From Begonia masoniana (taxonomy: Eukaryota; Streptophyta; Magnoliopsida; Cucurbitales; Begoniaceae): 64,000 nt of DNA. Shown here in pieces: positions 22,411 to 34,892 of this stretch. Made by a program: the position numbers and the translations under genes. Every line of letters begins with the position of its first letter. The stretch's first letter is position 1. Below the pieces are notes generated by a model. That model was given only the letters and a program-made list of their open reading frames with translations. It made no database searches and was not told the origin of the DNA. The DNA lies in NCBI GenBank assembly GCA_022432975.1, contig CM039514.1:4819519-4883518 (forward strand). Reading direction: 5' to 3'.

Positions 22411-25196
22411 AGCTCAGAAAAGGAGGAGAGAGAGATTGAACTACCTTTCTCTCTCTATAGATTTGATGAGCTTTTCGTTAGATGGATCTGGGGAAGAGAG
22501 AGGAAGTGGGTTACTCGTGGTTGCGAGCTTATTGGGTAACGACGCCGGAGAAATGGCAACATCGTCCGAGCAGAAGCTTTATGGAATGGTGTCAAAGCAA
22601 GCAGCCTTGGTGAAGAAAGAAGAGAGAATTGGTGAGGACCCCGACGTTGCGCCGGAGATTGTTGTTATTCCGGGGAGGTCGAGCTTGTTGAATGAAGCTT
22701 ATAATCGATGTCGAGAAGTTTGTTCATACTATTCAAAGACATTTTACCTCGGTTAGTCTCTCTCTCTCCCTCACCACACCCACCCCACCCCCTCTCTCTC
22801 TCTCTCCCCTCACTGTCTCTCAAAATGAAAAATACAGGAACTATGCTGATGACACCTGAAAGGAGGAGAGCTATCTGGGCAATAAATGGTTCGTGATCAT
22901 AGCAATAGATTTCATTTCAACTAGATTTTTAAAATAAGTTCGTTTGAAACACGTTACTTAGATGCGATGATAAAGATGTCGGATAAATTAAACGTTTGCT
23001 TGTTATGTTACCGGTTTATCAAGCGTGGTGTCTGAGGATAGACGAGCTAGTTGACGGGCCGAACGCGTTACACACGACGCCGACAGTTTTAGACGAATGG
23101 GATTCGAGGCTAGAAAATATTTTCCGGCGAAGACCCTTCGATATGCTCGACGCTGCGTTGTCGGATACCGTTGCGAAATTTTCCAACGACATTCAGGTTC
23201 ATACATATCCAAATAAACCCATGATGAAATCATACAATTTTTCAATCTAAAAACATGTTTGACTACGAGTTTTTGTAGAGCACGATAATGTTCTGTCTTG
23301 GGTCGAATATCATATAGTTTTGTTCTTGTGTTTTATCTCGACAGAAGCTTATAAGTTTTTGATCAAATGATTTGCAGCCGTTCAAAGATATGATCAAAGG
23401 GATGAGAATGGATTTGAAGAAGACGAGATACAAAAACTTCGATGAACTTTATCTGTATTGTTACTATGTTGCTGGAACAGTTGGATTAATGACGGTTCCG
23501 GTGATCGGAATTGCACGGGAGCGTCAAGCTTCGCCGGAGAGTGTTTATAAGACTGCTTTGGCTTTAGGGGTTGCAAATCAGTTGACTAACATTCTTAGAG
23601 ACGTGGGTGAAGAGTAAGTACCTAGCCTTTGTATTTACTAGTGCATTATTTCTTTTTCTTTTTTATTTCCCAATTAAATATATGAATTTGGAAAAATAAT
23701 AAAAATAACACCAAATTTTTTTTTAAAATTTCATAATTTAATTTCCTTCCTTATTTCTCAAATATCTTTCGAATAATCGAGCATGATTGAAATGACAAAA
23801 AACTAGTTTATCAGGTCTCGATTGTGCACAAACTAACCTAAAACCAAAGAAAATCCCGAAAGCGAGAATTGACCCAAAACTTACCCAATTTAAATTGAGA
23901 TTCATAATTTGTTTGATTCAATTCTAAGTTCAAAATCTGAAATAATTGACTTAGTTGCCCACTTCTAATAATTGTGGAGTCCCTCCGTTGTGACGAGGGA
24001 CCCATCTCATTAATCAAAGTTTAAAAATAAAGAAAGAAGAATGAGAGAAATAATGAGGATTATTTTGGAAGGAGATAAAAGAAAGAGTCAGAGAAAAATA
24101 GGTGTGGTGCTTTTGTGTACATTGAGAGCTCTAAGAATGATAATTTATTTAGTGAATATCTTCTAGAATATTTGATATCTAGAAAAATATTGTAAATCCT
24201 ATTTTTCATAGTGAGATCTTTCTGGACTCGGTCCCTGTGATTTTTTCCCGATTTTAGTTTTCACGTAAAATTCTCGTCGTTCATTTAACCATTATTTCTC
24301 TTATTTCTTGGCCGTTATAATTTTACGACGTGAGAAAATATTTCAGTTATTTTTCGGATCGCATCTGCTATCATTTCTTGTTCCCGCCCAATTTTCGTTA
24401 TTTTCCCAACAATAATTAATATCTGAAAAACAATTTTTGAAACATTAATAAGAAAGTGTTTAACATGATCAAACTTCTAATTCAGTGCAAGAAGGGGGAG
24501 GATCTACCTACCTCAAGATGAGTTAGCCCAAGCAGGGCTTTCAGATGAGGATATATTTGCAGGGAAGGTGACCCAAAAATGGAGATTATTCATGAAGAAG
24601 CAGATTAGAAGAGCAAGGATGTTTTTCGATGAGGCCGAAAATGGAGTGGTCGGGTTCAGCGAAACAAGTCGTTGGCCAGTAAGTCTCCCAATGCTTTGTA
24701 GAAATAATTTAACTTATAATTTATGTTACATGCATACATACACATTCGCATTCGCATTCGCATTCGCAAACGCATTCGCATGTAAGATCAATCGACTCCG
24801 TAAATTTGTGATAAGAAATTGTTGAGTCGAAGTTATATAGAAACTATCCACGTTCAATCTGATGTTAGAGTCAGAATTTGTATTCAATCTGTATTATGAT
24901 GAAAATCATAGGCAAATAATAAACATTTCAAATGAAATTAACGTCTTGTTAAAGTGTTGTTTCATTGTTCTTTGTTTTGCCTCAAAACTAATAGAGCAAA
25001 ACTAAGATCGAATAATTGGTTGCAGGTATGGGCGTCGTTGCTATTATATCGGCAAATCCTAGACGAGATTGAAGAAAACAAGTACGATAATTTTACAAAG
25101 AGAGCTTTTGTGGGGAAACAAAAGAAAATGTTGACTCTACCAATGGCATATGCTAGATCCATAATTTGGCCTTGGAGAACATATAAAGCATCATAA
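22289..25196 (+). CDS. PSY: Phytoene synthase, copy A (six exons)
   Basis: Plastid enzyme that condenses two geranylgeranyl diphosphates to phytoene, the first carotenoid step. Exons: 22289-22751, 22838-22888, 23024-23196, 23378-23613, 24486-24678, 25026-25196. All introns are GT-AG and the joined frame has 428 residues, a normal length. Residues 1 to about 85 resemble a transit peptide. The two Asp-rich substrate motifs are present: DELVD (178-182) and DVGED (304-308, split by intron 4). Also visible are [29 protein letters not shown] with K for the first N, and [19 protein letters not shown]. The block before DELVD reads NAWCLRI, while most plant PSYs have YVWCRRT, so activity is uncertain. 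The start is the first ATG in frame. G3 lies 267 bp after the stop. Confidence 0.95.
22756..22820 (+). repeat. CT microsatellite in PSY-A intron 1
   Basis: CT-rich and CACCC-rich low-complexity tract filling most of the short first intron. Confidence 0.85.
24743..24780 (+). repeat. ATTCGC microsatellite in PSY-A intron 5
   Basis: Six-base repeats of CATTCG with one variant. The matching place in the broken copy (39531-39624) has CATACA-type repeats instead, so this locus turns over quickly. Confidence 0.85.
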
Positions 25197-25463
25197 CCAT
25201 TTGTGTAGTGATATATTACAAAATCACATCATAATTTCTACACTACACTTTGGTCAATGCTCGGTTTCATATCTATATGTAAAAAATGTTGCATCGTTCT
25301 ATAACGTGATGAAATTCACGTCGAATGAAATTATCATCTCTTGACCAAGTTATAACAAATTTTTGGTTTGCTTGATTTCCAGTTATCTTTTGATCAACTG
25401 GTCGTCCTAAATTATTATATAAAGAACTTGAAAGATTAAGATCAGTTATACGATGTCACACAT
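25197..25463 (+). other. 3' flank of PSY-A
   Basis: AT-rich sequence between the PSY stop and the retrotransposon G3, expected to hold the 3' UTR. No clear polyadenylation signal is assigned. Confidence 0.5.
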
Positions 25464-27747
25464 TGTAGCACCTGGTTCTATTAAATCAAACTTAATTACC
25501 AATTTTGATGTGTTGAATTGGGAGAAAGAGTGATTGGGTTAATTAATGACTATTCAAGGGCAATAGGGTAATTAGCAATTTGAAAAGTGGATAACATAGT
25601 TAAGGAAAGATGGTTTTGGGTTTAGTGCATCGTAGCCGCCACTGTTTTTCCAAATCCTTTTCGATTTCCCAGCTCCTCAGCTCAGCAGTGTGCGCCTGGA
25701 GGCCCTCCCTGCGATTTCTCAGACTTAGGTGAGTTTCTTCATCTTTCCTTATGACTAGACGGTTAGATAGTGGGGGAGTACAATGTATGTGTTTTGGGAA
25801 TATCGTGAATGAGTGTAGTCTCGGGTTTAATGCGGAATCTGGAATGCACGAAGATCTGAGCTTCCAAACTAATTTCCTTAGACTCTTGGATAGTTTAGAA
25901 TGAAGTTTAACTAATACACTGTCTACGGTTTTAGGTTGAGCAAACCTGTAGTGATTAGCAACCCAAACAATCCCCAGGAATCCAGGTAAGTGAAGTATTG
26001 TGTGCCTTCGGGCCTACATCACAAAACAGTAGGTTATGCATATTTGAGTGTTTCGGTATGTTATGCATCATGTTTTTGAAAGATTACGAAAATGAATTTC
26101 CATGAAAAGATTAGTAAGGTATGAACTGAATGTGACAGATTAGCTATTAAGGGAATTAATCCGCCCCTTAATTGATGTAGAGGATTTATAACATTGGGAG
26201 AGTTGATCCCACTCCCAAGGGAACTTGAAAATCATGATAGCTGTTAAGGGAACTAATCCGCCCCTTAATTGATGTAGAGGATTTATAACATTGGGAGAGT
26301 TGATCCCACTCCCAAGGAAACTTGAGGATCATGATAGCTGTTAAGGGAACTAATCCGCTCCTTAATTGATGTAGAGGATTTATTACTTTGGGAGAATTGA
26401 TCTCACTCCCAATGGAATATTGAGATCAGATTATGTTGAACGCGAATGTAACTGAGTTGAGAAAGTAGAGACTGCATGATTAAGATTTACATTTCAGCAT
26501 TTCATTTCAGTAAAGCTTCGCTTATTTAGCATTAGGCTAATAGATGAGTTTTGTGATGTAGGTGCTGAGGATATCACAGGTGAATTCCCTGAGTTGGCTG
26601 AGGAATAGTTGAGGTTGGAGGAGCACTTCTCTGTCTCGATTGGGCATACTGATAAGGCGGATTAACTGGTGTCTGAGGAAGTAATGAATTAGTGAACTAT
26701 GATTTGATTTAAGTATGTTGAGTTTTCTAATGACAGAAGTGATTTTAAAGATTAAATACGTTTTCTTAAGGATTTTACTGATATTGGTACTTGCTGGTTT
26801 CTGAGTAATGTATTGGCTTGAATTGTTTTCTGGAAAGTTTTAGCAAGTGAGTAAATTCCTTTCTGTAGTAGAGATGTAATGTATAGTAAGAGGTTGCTGG
26901 TATGTCGCTCTGTCGACTATCGGATGATGTAGGTTTAATCTTATCGGAAGATGTCTTCAGTAAAGCCATCGGATGATGTAGGTTTATTTCTATCGGAAGA
27001 TGTCTTCAGTAAAGCCATCAGATGATGTAGGTTTATTTTTATCGGAAGATGTCTTCTGTAAAGCCATCGGATGATGTAGGTTTAATTCTGTCGGAAGATG
27101 CAGATTTTGCACTATCGATATGAGTGAGTATTATGCTTGTCGTTTTGTGATCGGTGCATGTAGTTTGTCTATCGGCAGGAGATGTTTGTCTTCTACTGGT
27201 AGATGATGTTTTTAATTCTATCGGAAGATGAAGGCATTATGATTTTGTCGTTTTGTGATCGGTGCATGTAGTTTGTCTATCGGCAGGAGATGTTTGTCTT
27301 CTACCGATAGATGTTGTCTTAAATTCTATCGGATAATATAGTCTATCGGTAGGTGTGAGATAAAGTCGATCGGATGAAGGAATTATCCAGTTGACGTCAT
27401 CGGTAGATACAGTCTATCGAGAGATGTCTTTGGTTTTCATTGGGCTGATGTCATCGGTAGAAGCTTCCCATTTTCTATTTCTGCTTCTTCCGTTGACTTT
27501 ACTCATCGGCAGATGCGTTTGACTTTTGCAACTCTTAAAGTATTTTTCCATTTAAACTCTATTTCTCTTGCCCGATTACTTTTAACATTTCAACCGATTA
27601 TCCAAATATTATTTTTATGGTTTTGTTTAACTTTATTTTACTTAAGTGATTTTCCGCTGCAAGTTTAAAAAAAAAATAAGGTAGAAGTTTTAGTCATGTA
27701 CGGGCTTTTGAGTAACGAACCGGGTTCAGATAACTCGGGGCGTTACA
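25464..27747 (+). repeat. 5' LTR of G3
   Basis: 2284 bp. Donor-like sites are at 25739 (AG|GTGAGT) and 25986 (CCAG|GTAAGT). An acceptor-like GATGTAG ends at 26561. The 15-bp inverted repeat is at 26013-26027 and 26548-26562. Between its arms are three modules, each with a TTAAGGG/CCCTTAA stem. The first donor is close to the point where the G1 and G2 LTRs also have one. Confidence 0.92.
26915..27110 (+). repeat. About 48-bp tandem repeat in G3 LTR
   Basis: Four copies of a unit containing CCATCGGATGATGTAGG and ATCGGAAGATGTC. The reverse complement of the core is the CATCTTCCGAT motif of the G1 and 9140-12770 minisatellites. Confidence 0.85.
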
Positions 27748-27762
27748 GATTGGTATCAGAGA
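27748..27762 (+). other. Primer-binding site of G3
   Basis: Contains TGGTATCAGAG directly after the 5' LTR, complementary to initiator-methionine tRNA. Confidence 0.88.
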
Positions 27763-27901
27763 CATTCAGTTAAACCGTTCAAAAGATTACTCATCAGTGC
27801 CAGTCGTTGCATGGAAGTACTCCAACAACTGTAAGTGTTTATGTTAGCCTTAGTAATTAGATGTTTATGAAAATAGTTAACCTGTGCAGGAATTTAGTAC
27901 A

Positions 27902-30256
27902 ATGGCCAGACGCCCAGGAAGACCTAGAGTGCCAAGGGAAATGCCAAACATAAGAGGTGAAGAGGAGCCTAGTGTGATTAGGCAGCTGACAGATTTGGTA
28001 CGTCAGCAAATAAACTTAGTGCGCCAACAGTCCGATCAATTAGGAGTATTGCTGAACTGAGAGGTGCAAGGAAGTGCTAACTCGGGTTCTAGCCATGAGC
28101 ATTCAGGAGACCGATTCCGAAGGCTTCAGCCGCCCACATTTGATGGAAAATCATCCAACCCGATTGTTGCTGAAGAGTGGTTGAGAAAGATCGAAAGTAT
28201 GTTTAGGTGTGCCAATGTTGGAGAAGGAGATAAGGTCACGTTGGCCACGTTTCATTTTGCTGGAGACGCTCAACTTTGGTGGGAGACAATTGAGACCACC
28301 ACTGATATTCTGGCTATGACTTGGTCTCAGTTCAATGACAGTTTCTTTGAGAAATATTTTAACAGCACCATCCAGGCCACAAAGAAGGTGGAGTTCCTGA
28401 ACTTGAAGCAGTCAGGATCTGTGGCTGAGTACGTTAGACAATTCGAGTCTCTGTCTAGGTTCGCTGGACACCTTGTTCACAAGAATGAAGATAAGGTGTT
28501 TCTTTTTATGCAAGGACTGAAGCCTGACATGTACAGAGGGGTCAAGTTTTCGGGTTTTAAAGGTTTACCTTTCAGTGAAGTTGTGTCCACAGCTTTGGAG
28601 GTGGAAGAAGCTGAGATGAAGTGTGCTGGACCAAAGAAAGCCCCGCGAAGGTTTGTCCAGCCACATCAGCAGAGGGGAATGAAGAGGCCTAGTGAGGGCC
28701 AGAGTAGTCAAGGAACAGGAAGGAAAGTACCAGATACCAGGAAGTTTCCCCAGTGCCCGAAATGCCTGAAGAGTCATTTGGGTGAGTGCAGACTCGGGTC
28801 AGGTAAGTGTTTCAACTGTGAGGAGTTTGGACATACACACAGAGAATGCCCGAAGCCTAGAATCACCCGATGCTTTAATTGTAACAAAGTCGGCCATATC
28901 AACAGAGACTGCCCAACTTTGAAGAGCGGCCCTGCTATGATTAAGCCCAGGATATTTTCCATGATGGAGTCGGGTGAGGAACAGCATGTTGTTGTGTCAG
29001 GTACTATATTGATCAACTCTGTGCCTGCTTTTACTTTAATAGATTCTGGTGCAACACATTCCTTTATAGCATCTGCTTTTGCTGTTAAGTTAGATGTGCA
29101 GTTTACCCCTTCCATGCATGTGTTTAATGTTGCATTACCCTCTGGTGAACGTATGCACTCTAACCAAGTGATACTTAACAGTAATGTGTTAGTAGGGAAT
29201 GTAAGTCTACCTGCTGATCTCATTATTATGGACATAACGGGATTCGATGTCATCCTAGGAATGGATTGGTTGTTTAAACATTATGCCTCAATAGATTGTA
29301 GAACTGGTGTTGTTAGTTTTCAACCCCCTGGTGGTTTAAACCATACCTTCCAAGCTCTGAAGAAGAGTAAGGAAATGACTGTAATGACTTCTGTCAATTG
29401 TAGACCCTCCCCATGCAGAGAGTATTTGTGCTATCTAGCTAGTGTTTTAGACACACAACTAGTAGAAAAATCAAGCCCCAAAAATGTCTTAGTTGTCCAA
29501 GACTTCCCTGAAGTATTCCTAGATGACCTTCCTGGCTTGCCACCAGATAGGGAAATTGAATTTGTGGTAGATGTTTACCCCGGCACCGAGCCTGTGTCTA
29601 AAAATCCATATAGACTAGCACCAACAGAACTTAAGGAATTAAAGAAACAATTGGAGGATCTATTGGAGAAAGGGTTCATACGCCCTAGCTTTTCATCGTG
29701 GGGTGCACCTGTCCTTTTTGTTAAAAAGAAAGATGGATCAATGCGTATGTGCATAGATTATAGAGAATTGAATAAGTTGACTGTCAAGAACAAGTACCCT
29801 CTGCCTAGGGTTGATGACTTGTTTGACCAGCTTAAGGGTGCAAGAGTTTTCTCTAAGATTGACCTTAGGTCCGGTTATTACCAGCTGAAGGTAAAATCTG
29901 AAGATATTCCTAAGACTGCCTTTCGCACAAGATATGGACACTATGAGTTTTTGGTCATGTCCTTTGGATTGACAAATGCACCAGCAGCCTTCATGGATCT
30001 TATGAATAGGGTGTTTCACGAGTATTTGGACAAGTTTGTCATTGTATTCATAGATGACATTCTAATCTATTCTAGAGCTAAGGATGAGCATGCAAGGCAT
30101 TTGGGTTTGGTGTTGGAAGTACTTAGACAGCATCAACTCTATGCTAAGTTTTCCAAGTGTGAGTTTTGGTTGGACAGAGTTCACTTTCTTGGTCATGTGA
30201 TCTCTGGAGATGGAATATCTGTGGATCCAGCCAAGGTTCAAGCAGTTAAGGAATGA
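27902..30256 (+). pseudogene. G3 Gag-protease-RT, with in-frame stops
   Basis: The frame opens at ATG 27902 (MARRPGRPRVP). It is broken by TGA at 28058-28060, where G2 has Arg (CGA to TGA), then stays open to TGA at 30254-30256, where Trp is expected. The 730-residue open stretch has the Gag core ([15 protein letters not shown]), two CCHC knuckles ([14 protein letters not shown] and [14 protein letters not shown]), an intact protease motif [10 protein letters not shown], and RT with [23 protein letters not shown] and catalytic FIDD. It is the best preserved gypsy coding block here. Apart from the two stops it looks functional in motif content. Confidence 0.93.
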
Positions 30257-30265
30257 CCCCAACCG

Positions 30266-30802
30266 ATGAATGCTACAGATATCAGGAGTTTTCTTGGACT
30301 AGCAGGATATTATAGGAAATTCATCGAAGGATTTTCGAAGATTGCTACACCCCTTACTATGTTAACAAGGAAAAATGTGAAGTATAATTGGACTGATAAA
30401 TGTGAATCCAGTTTCCAGACCTTGAAGCAGAAACTAACCAATGCTCCATTTCTGACCCTCCCTGTCGATAATGGTAAGTTCAGCATATATTGTGATGCAT
30501 CCAAAGTTGGACTTGGTTGTGTTTTGATGCAAGATGGAAAGGTTATAGCTTATACTTCTAGGCAGTTAAAAGTGCATGAAAAGAATTACCCTACACATGA
30601 CTTAGAATTAGCTGCAATTGTATTTGCACTAAAGATTTGGAGGCACTATTTGTATGGACAAACTTGTGAGATATTCTCGGATCATAAGAGCCTAAAATAT
30701 ATTTTTACGCAAAAGGAACTGAATATGAGGCAACGTAGGTGGTTAGAGTTTGTCAAAGATTATGACTTTGAGATTTAGTACCACCCTGGCAAGGCGAATG
30801 TA
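30266..30802 (+). pseudogene. G3 RNase H fragment
   Basis: Continues RT in the same polyprotein, with [17 protein letters not shown] and [22 protein letters not shown] at about 30777 replaces the Lys of the EIKYHPGK segment. After it the frame continues toward integrase. Confidence 0.9.
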
Positions 30803-31902
30803 GTGGCTGATGCTTTGAGTAGAGTGACTCCTTCAGTCTCTACATTGATTCTAGACATACCAGTAGCTTTAGAGACAGAATTCCAAAGATTTAACCTGGA
30901 GGCTGTATCTAGTGTGTCAGCCATGATTTCAGCCATATCTTTGAGGCCTACTATTTTGGAGAGAGTAAAGGAAGTTCAAATGAATGACACTGAATGCAAT
31001 AAGTATAAGTTGAGCATGGATTCTACCGACAAGTCGGATTTCAACTGCACAGCTGATTGGATTCTCAAGTTTCGAAATAGATGGTTTGTTCCGGCTGATA
31101 CTGAACTTAGAAAGGAAATTTTATCTGAGGCACATTCTTCAAGACTCTCTGTTCATCTAGGAGGTACGAAAATGTACAGAGATCTCAAGCAACATTATTG
31201 GTGGCCGGGTATGAAAAGAAGTGTGGCGGAGTATGTGGAGTCATGTCTGGTCTGCCAACAAGTCAAAGCTGAACATCAGAGGCCTGCAGGAACATTGCAA
31301 CCATTACCAGTTCCCGAATGGAAATGGGAGCAAATAACTATGGATTTTGTTATAGGATTATCTAGAACAGCAAAGGGCCACGATGCAATTTGGGTGATTG
31401 TAGACCGTCTAACCAAATCTGCTCATTTCCTATCAATAAAAGTGACTTGCACGATGGATCAACTTGCTGAATTATATGTGCAAGAAATTGTTAGGTTACA
31501 TGGAGTTCCTGGTACCATAGTCTCAGACCGAGACTCCAGATTTACATCTAAGTTTTGGAAAAGTTTGCACAAGGCTTAGTTTTAGCACAGCTTTCCACCC
31601 TCAAACAGATGAACAATCAGAAAGGACTATTCAAACATTGGAGGATATGTTTCGTGCTTGTGTTTTAGAATTTCAAGGTTCTTGGAGTAAGTATTTATCA
31701 TTGGTTGAGTTCTCTTACAACAACAGTTTTCAGGCAACAATAGGCATGGCACCATACGAGGCATTATATGGACGAAAGTGCAGATTTCTATTGTATTGGG
31801 ATGAAGTTGGGGAAGCACAATTGATTGGTCCTGAAATTGTGCAGCAGACAGTAGAGAAGATTGCTCTTATCAGACAAAGAATCTCGACAGCTCAAAGCCG
31901 GC
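30803..31902 (+). pseudogene. G3 integrase, truncated by nested LTR
   Basis: 30803-31579 has the zinc-binding region ending CLVCQQVK and the catalytic core ([34 protein letters not shown]). A deletion of about 14 bp near 31577, compared with the G2 segment [10 protein letters not shown], shifts the frame. 31638-31902 carries [19 protein letters not shown] and ends at the nested solo LTR (TSD CCGGC). Confidence 0.9.
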
Positions 31903-32159
31903 TGTAACGTCCCTAATACTGTACCCGTATTTTCCGTATAAATAAATTTTTATCCTAATATCTTTAATTAAACTCTAGGCAGAATCTAAACCGAAATCGA
32001 AACCAGAATCGAAATCGGAATTGAAATCCAAGCTAAATTAAATCTTTAAACCATTTACAAACTATTAATAATTAAATAAAACTTTTAAAACATTTATAAA
32101 AATTAATTAAAACCATATTTAAAATGAGGGGAGGGCAGAATTGGAATTCTGCCCTCGAA

Positions 32160-32380
32160 AAGGAGCAGCGACTGGTCGCTGCTAATTGCAGCGCCCAGTC
32201 GCCGCATGCGCTGCATTGTGCAGCGCTCGATCGCTGCACAATGCAGCGATCGGGCGCTGCACCTTGCAGCGCCCAGTCGCTGCACAGCAGCGACCAGAAC
32301 CCCCCCCCCTTGCTCTCTGGAATTTCCAGAGAGCAAACACTTCAAACATTCGGCTCTCTGGAATCCGATTCCAGAGAGCA
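32160..32380. repeat. Cluster of palindromes in the nested solo LTR
   Basis: A perfect 14-bp inverted repeat is at 32212-32225 and 32232-32245 with a 6-nt loop, inside a stretch rich in GCAGCG. Next is a 12-bp arm palindrome at 32311-32335 with GCTCTCTGGAA, then a 13-bp arm palindrome at 32353-32379 with the same word. A related GCTCTCTGG recurs at about 33915. The block would fold strongly in RNA. Confidence 0.9.
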
Positions 32381-33066
32381 AATTCATCTTTCTCCTTCAC
32401 ATTCTAAAAACACTAAACATACGATTCTGACGTACATCAATACGTGACAAATCTTCCTAAAAATAAATGGCGTGGATAGCTCTAAAAATCGAGCTTATCT
32501 GTATCAACCTACAACATTTCCAAAACATTTCTATAACGTTTAAACACTGTTTTAAACCAAAATATTTTCTATAAACAGTTTACCCAAAACATTCAAATGT
32601 AAACCTATCAACTACCAGAACCAAACATCCTATAACGTCTATACAATTATCCAGCCAAAACATCCCAAAATCTATACATACTATCCCCACGGGTCAGGTG
32701 AGCCTCGACTACGCCAGCATACCACCGCAGCCATCCTCCGTCAACTGAATCATGCCTCAGGTGGAGGGACATCGTCCTCACCTGGTACCTCGAAGTCTAT
32801 GTCACCTACACCATACATATACACTATGAGATAAAATCTCAGTAAACTCTACGTAAATGCGATGCATGCTGTGCTATGAGTTTATTAAACCATGCTTTAT
32901 TTTTTATCTTACTATGCAATGCACTATAGGTGTCACCGAGATCCTATACCTTCTAACCGGAGAGAGCTCATCCAGCGGGCGGACTACTCTTTCCAGCTAG
33001 AAGAGGGGGGTACACGCTTACAACACGTACAGCCGTGCCTGAGCCCCACCTCGCGTGACCTGTAAG

Positions 33067-33120
33067 CTGTATGCCCGAAGGCCTGTATGCCCGAAGGCCT
33101 GTATGCCCGAAGGCCTGTAT
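33067..33120. repeat. 16-bp tandem repeat in nested solo LTR
   Basis: Three direct copies of CTGTATGCCCGAAGGC. Confidence 0.9.
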
Positions 33121-34385
33121 GCTATGCTTTACGTTATCTTTAAATCTCTGTGCGGAAATTCATTTTCATGCTTTTCTTTAAAACAAGTGATGCGTGGACA
33201 GTTCTCTATCATAAAGTAAACAAGCAATAATAGGTACCATCAAGACTGTAAAGCGTAAACTATAAACTCCTAAAACCTAGCTACCCAAACCAAACCGAAT
33301 CAAATAAGCATAAGCGTCACCAAAATCCTCGAGACAACATTCGACGTACGGTGTAGGCCAATCGGCCAAAGAAGAATCACGAGAACTTACCTCGTGCACG
33401 CTGCAATCCAAGCTTCGTCCACGAGCGCTGTTTACCTATGCAATTTACAAGGATTGACGTTAAAACAAGTTTAAGTTAATAAACTTCCAAATTTTCAAAA
33501 CCTTAACTAAAGGACTTTCTAAAGTTCTAATCCATTTCATCGAGCTATTTATTCGAGAAATTTACGCTCGGCACCTCAATTCTCGAATTACGAACTTTTC
33601 TGAGAATCCTAAAATTCTCGGATTTTAAACTTTTTCACGAATTGATCCAACTTCGTCCAATAACGTCCAATACGTTTAATATACACTTAATCATGGCTAA
33701 CCTATTAATTACGAACCTTAATTCGCGTTTTTAACGAAAATAAATCGAAACCCTAATTACCTAAAACGCTACGAAACTAAAGATTTAACGTTCTAAAATT
33801 GTAGAGACATACCTAGAACGTCGATTGAAGGAGAAAACGTGAAGGAAACGAAACGAACTAAGGAAAGATCGGAGTCGGATTGAAGAAATCGTCGGCGGCC
33901 GTGAGAGGAGAAGCTCTCTGGCGATCGTGATTTCCAGAGAAGAAAGAGAGAAGTGAGGGAGAAATGATTTTAGGTTAGATTTATAATATAAAATTGTAAA
34001 TTACTATTTTGCCCTTATTTGATTTTTATATTGGTTTCGTCCTTCGGTTTGTTAATCATCTAGCTATTCGTTTTCACCAAATCTCCTTATTTCACCAACA
34101 AGTCCAACTTATTATTTGGAATATAACAAAACTGTCCGTTCGCAATTTGGACCTCGTTTGCTATTTTCTCCAAAACGTCCATTAAATTACGATAAGGGTA
34201 ATTACTCGGAATATAGCGATAATATTCTGAAAATTTCCATAATTTTCTTAAAATTCTTATTAATCGTTAGGATCGTAATGACGCTTTCTTTTTGTAAAAC
34301 GGATTTGATTTGACATATTTACAAAAATATCATCCAATAATATAATAATAATATAATACACAAGTCCGTACAACTGGGTATTACA

Positions 34386-34857
34386 CCGGCAGAAAAGCTA
34401 TGCAGACAAAAGACGAAGAGAATTGGAGTTTGACGTTAGTAATGAAGTTTTCCTTAAGGTGTCGCCTTTCAAAGGAGTTGTGAGATTTGGAAAGCGAGGC
34501 AAGTTGAACCCCAGATATATTGGACCTTTCTTAATCTTGAAGAGAATTGGAAAGTCAGCATATCAACTTCAGTTACCAGTCTCTCTAGAGGGAATTCATA
34601 ATGTGTTTCATGTTTCCATGCTAAAGAAATGTGTTAGAGATCCATCACAGATAGTGGAACAACAGGACATTGAGGTTCTTCCTACTCTTGCATATGAGGA
34701 GAAACCAGTAAGGATCTTGGATTATGCAGTGAAGGTGTTACGTAACAAAGAAGTTCCACTAGTGAAAGTCTTATGACTCAACCAGAATATTGAGGAGACA
34801 ACTTGGGAGCGCCAGCAAGACATGATGGACCAATATCCAGAATTATTCAGGTACTAA
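34386..34857 (+). pseudogene. G3 C-terminal chromodomain-like segment
   Basis: Resumes G3 coding sequence after the nested LTR. It has VRFGKRGKLNPRYIGPF, FHVSMLKKC and KVLRNKEVPLVKVL, then a TGA at 34774-34776 where the relatives have Trp. Homology continues through WERQQDM and ends ELFRY, TAA. The segment resembles the chromodomain of Tekay elements, which is thought to steer integration toward heterochromatin. Confidence 0.88.
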
Positions 34858-34877
34858 ATTTTGAGGACAAAATTCTT

Positions 34878-34892
34878 TTAAGGAGGGTAGAT
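34878..34892 (+). other. Polypurine tract of G3
   Basis: Purine-rich AAGGAGGG run directly before the 3' LTR. Confidence 0.75.

Larger units (their letters stand above)
31903..34385 (-). mobile_element. Solo LTR nested in G3
   Basis: 2483 bp from TGTAACGTCCC to GTATTACA, flanked by CCGGC at 31898-31902 and 34386-34390. The TGTAACG start indicates minus orientation by comparison with G1. It is a different family from the other LTRs: it lacks their 15-bp inverted repeat and has GC-rich hairpins instead. No coding sequence is seen. The small frames in the 32100-32450 GC-rich part are shadows. Confidence 0.93.

Noticed and set aside
23003..23576. Minus-strand frames over PSY exons 3 and 4
   Set aside because: They are shadows of the PSY exons, without support of their own.
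32103..32447. Five overlapping frames of 72-107 codons
   Set aside because: They come from GC-rich palindromic sequence in a solo LTR, occur on both strands, and show low-complexity Cys/Ala/Arg content.
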